Source: a virus
Direction: 5' to 3' (one strand)
DNA: 36,610 nucleotides
Virus record (IMG/VR): IMGVR_UViG_3300042905_004053
Span: 1-36,610 of that record
Position numbers and translations under genes: made by a program. This document shows positions 35,528 to 36,610 of the stretch, piece after piece. The notes under the pieces were generated by a model. It made no database searches. It was given only the letters and a program-made list of their open reading frames with translations, and was not told where the DNA came from. Positions within the stretch are counted from its first letter, which is position 1. Each line of letters starts with the position of its first letter.

Positions 35528-36610
35528 TCATCCGATGAAGTTAATCGCCACGATACCCGAAGAGATCGCAGTGGTAGAATCCAGCCGCTTCAGGCTGATG
35601 CGAGTAGAAGCTGGGATTGCATGTTCAATAGTTTGGTCCGAACCCGGCCCGATAACAAGCTGAAGCACTTCGCTTGCCAAGGGTCCGGTATAAAGGCCGA
35701 TAAAAGCCCCCGTCGTGTCCAGAATCTGCATTTTCTTAGTCGCCGCAGCCGTAGAAGCAACCACCTGAGTCGGGCTGGATGCGCTGCCAGCGATATTGGT
35801 GCTGGAAGTGTCGAGAATGCCAGCGTCCAAAAGGTCGATAACCGACAGGGTGTTGACGTCCACCTTGCCGATCGTATTGGTCCCGCTTGGAAGCGCTCCA
35901 ACAACGTCAACCTGAACCTCAGACCCGCTTACGCAGCCAGCCAATGAGCTAGTGTCGCCCTCAATCGAGGCAAGCGTCGTTTCCGTAGCTGCACCCGTAG
36001 GGAGTGCAGACGTCACCACGTCAACTTGAAGCTCATTCCCGCTGACAGCGTTATCAAGAAGCTCAACAGCGGTCTTGATAGCAGCCAGAGTCGTTTCCGT
36101 AGCCGCTCCGGTCGGAAGCACAGAAGACGTAACGTCTGCCTCAACCGTCAAAGCGCCAGAAGGGTTAACCTTCACCGAAACATAGCCACCACCGCCACCA
36201 GTCGTCTCTCCAACAATAATCCCTTTAGTCAGGATTACTTGAGACTGAGAACTAAAGGTCTGGCTTGCTCTGTAAGAGCTTGGGAATAGAGCTGTAGGCT
36301 TAAGGTTACTCTGAAGTAGGAAAGTAGCCTGTGCGCTTGCTCCGTTCGTGTAGTTGATACGGAAGTATCTGAACTCAGCAGAGAGCTGATATCCGATACC
36401 GTTCGCACCACCAGGGAATGTCCAGAGATGGAAGTGATGAACCGATACACCGTCAAAGCTGTACTCAATCCGGAGGCCATCGGTCGCAGACGCTACGTTT
36501 GAGAAGACCCCGAGATTAATCGAGTTATAGTCTTTAATCTCGGTCCAAGCGCCAGTGAAGTTACCGCCAGCAAGAAGCGGGGTTGACGTTGTATTGTTGG
36601 CATCAATGAC
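35528..36610 (-). CDS. Tail/appendage repeat protein, C-terminal part (enters from window end)
   Basis: The frame is open from base 36610 to a stop at 35528 (360 residues); the first internal start (GTG 36175) would miss a clear upstream domain, so the gene continues outside. Residues 1-135 are beta-rich and sandwich-like (NNTTSTPLLAGGNFTGAW, FDGVSVHHFHLWTFPGG), then VSVKVNPSGALTVEADVTSSVLPTGAATETTLAAI, and a second copy of the VTSALPTGAATETTLASI linker, and a C-terminal beta domain. It resembles the N-terminal fragment at 1-725, of which it is most likely the continuation. Probably a tail appendage. Confidence 0.8.
   Translation of the reverse strand, partial: VIDANNTTSTPLLAGGNFTGAWTEIKDYNSINLGVFSNVASATDGLRIEYSFDGVSVHHFHLWTFPGGANGIGYQLSAEFRYFRINYTNGASAQATFLLQSNLKPTALFPSSYRASQTFSSQSQVILTKGIIVGETTGGGGGYVSVKVNPSGALTVEADVTSSVLPTGAATETTLAAIKTAVELLDNAVSGNELQVDVVTSALPTGAATETTLASIEGDTSSLAGCVSGSEVQVDVVGALPSGTNTIGKVDVNTLSVIDLLDAGILDTSSTNIAGSASSPTQVVASTAAATKKMQILDTTGAFIGLYTGPLASEVLQLVIGPGSDQTIEHAIPASTRISLKRLDSTTAISSGIVAINFIG

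Noticed and set aside
33433-36610. Diversity-generating retroelement targeting the fibre
   Set aside because: No reverse transcriptase gene and no template/variable repeat pair were seen in the window.

Overview
The window looks like the nearly complete genome of a short-tailed (podovirus-like) double-stranded DNA phage of a bacterium. The diagnostic genes are a large terminase, a P22-type portal, a scaffold, an HK97-fold major capsid protein, a tail adaptor and nozzle pair, three large internal-virion (ejection) candidates and C1q-type tail fibre domains. There is no tape measure, sheath or tail-tube gene. Shine-Dalgarno sites are clear and TGA is used as stop. A secreted lipoprotein-like gene and a transglycosylase in the lysis cassette fit a Gram-negative host, but the host itself cannot be named from the sequence.

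Layout. (1) 13163 down to 1 and, assuming circular continuity, 36610 down to 19675 form one long minus-strand late block. In transcription order it holds two small terminase-region genes, large terminase, membrane peptide, portal, scaffold, capsid, putative decoration proteins with a tRNA-like element among them, tail and appendage proteins, the split repeat protein at the window ends, C1q fibre, fibre-associated proteins, small virion proteins, adaptor, nozzle, ejection proteins, transglycosylase, holin and spanin candidates, a HELLH protein and a VRR-NUC nuclease. Most of these genes are coupled by 1-4 base TAATG, TGATG or ATGA overlaps. (2) 13403 to 19766 is a plus-strand early block of small genes: several unknowns, at least five small Cys4 zinc-ribbon proteins, a RecT-family annealing protein, two very short membrane peptides, tRNA-Asn(GTT) and a hairpin-rich leader. 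(3) The two blocks diverge from a repeat-rich control region at 13164-13402 and converge with a 92-base gene overlap at 19675-19766.

Inside the early block lies an odd island. A metallophosphoesterase with an N-terminal homing-endonuclease-associated repeat is encoded on the opposite strand (16955-16005). Back to back with it is a 65-aa disordered basic protein with its own near-consensus sigma70 promoter, strong ribosome site and 13-bp-stem terminator (16984-17317), which is the classic build of a moron cassette.

The two window ends appear to be two parts of the same tail gene, broken inside or at the edge of a 27-base coding repeat. The genome therefore probably closes into a circle (circular permutation or terminal redundancy), possibly with repeat units missing. 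I see no DNA polymerase, helicase, primase, integrase or repressor. Replication must depend on the host, or on unrecognised small early proteins together with RecT, the VRR-NUC nuclease and the metallophosphoesterase. No stretch longer than 300 bases lacks a gene. The largest gaps are 13164-13402, 14986-15195 and 17311-17515, described below.
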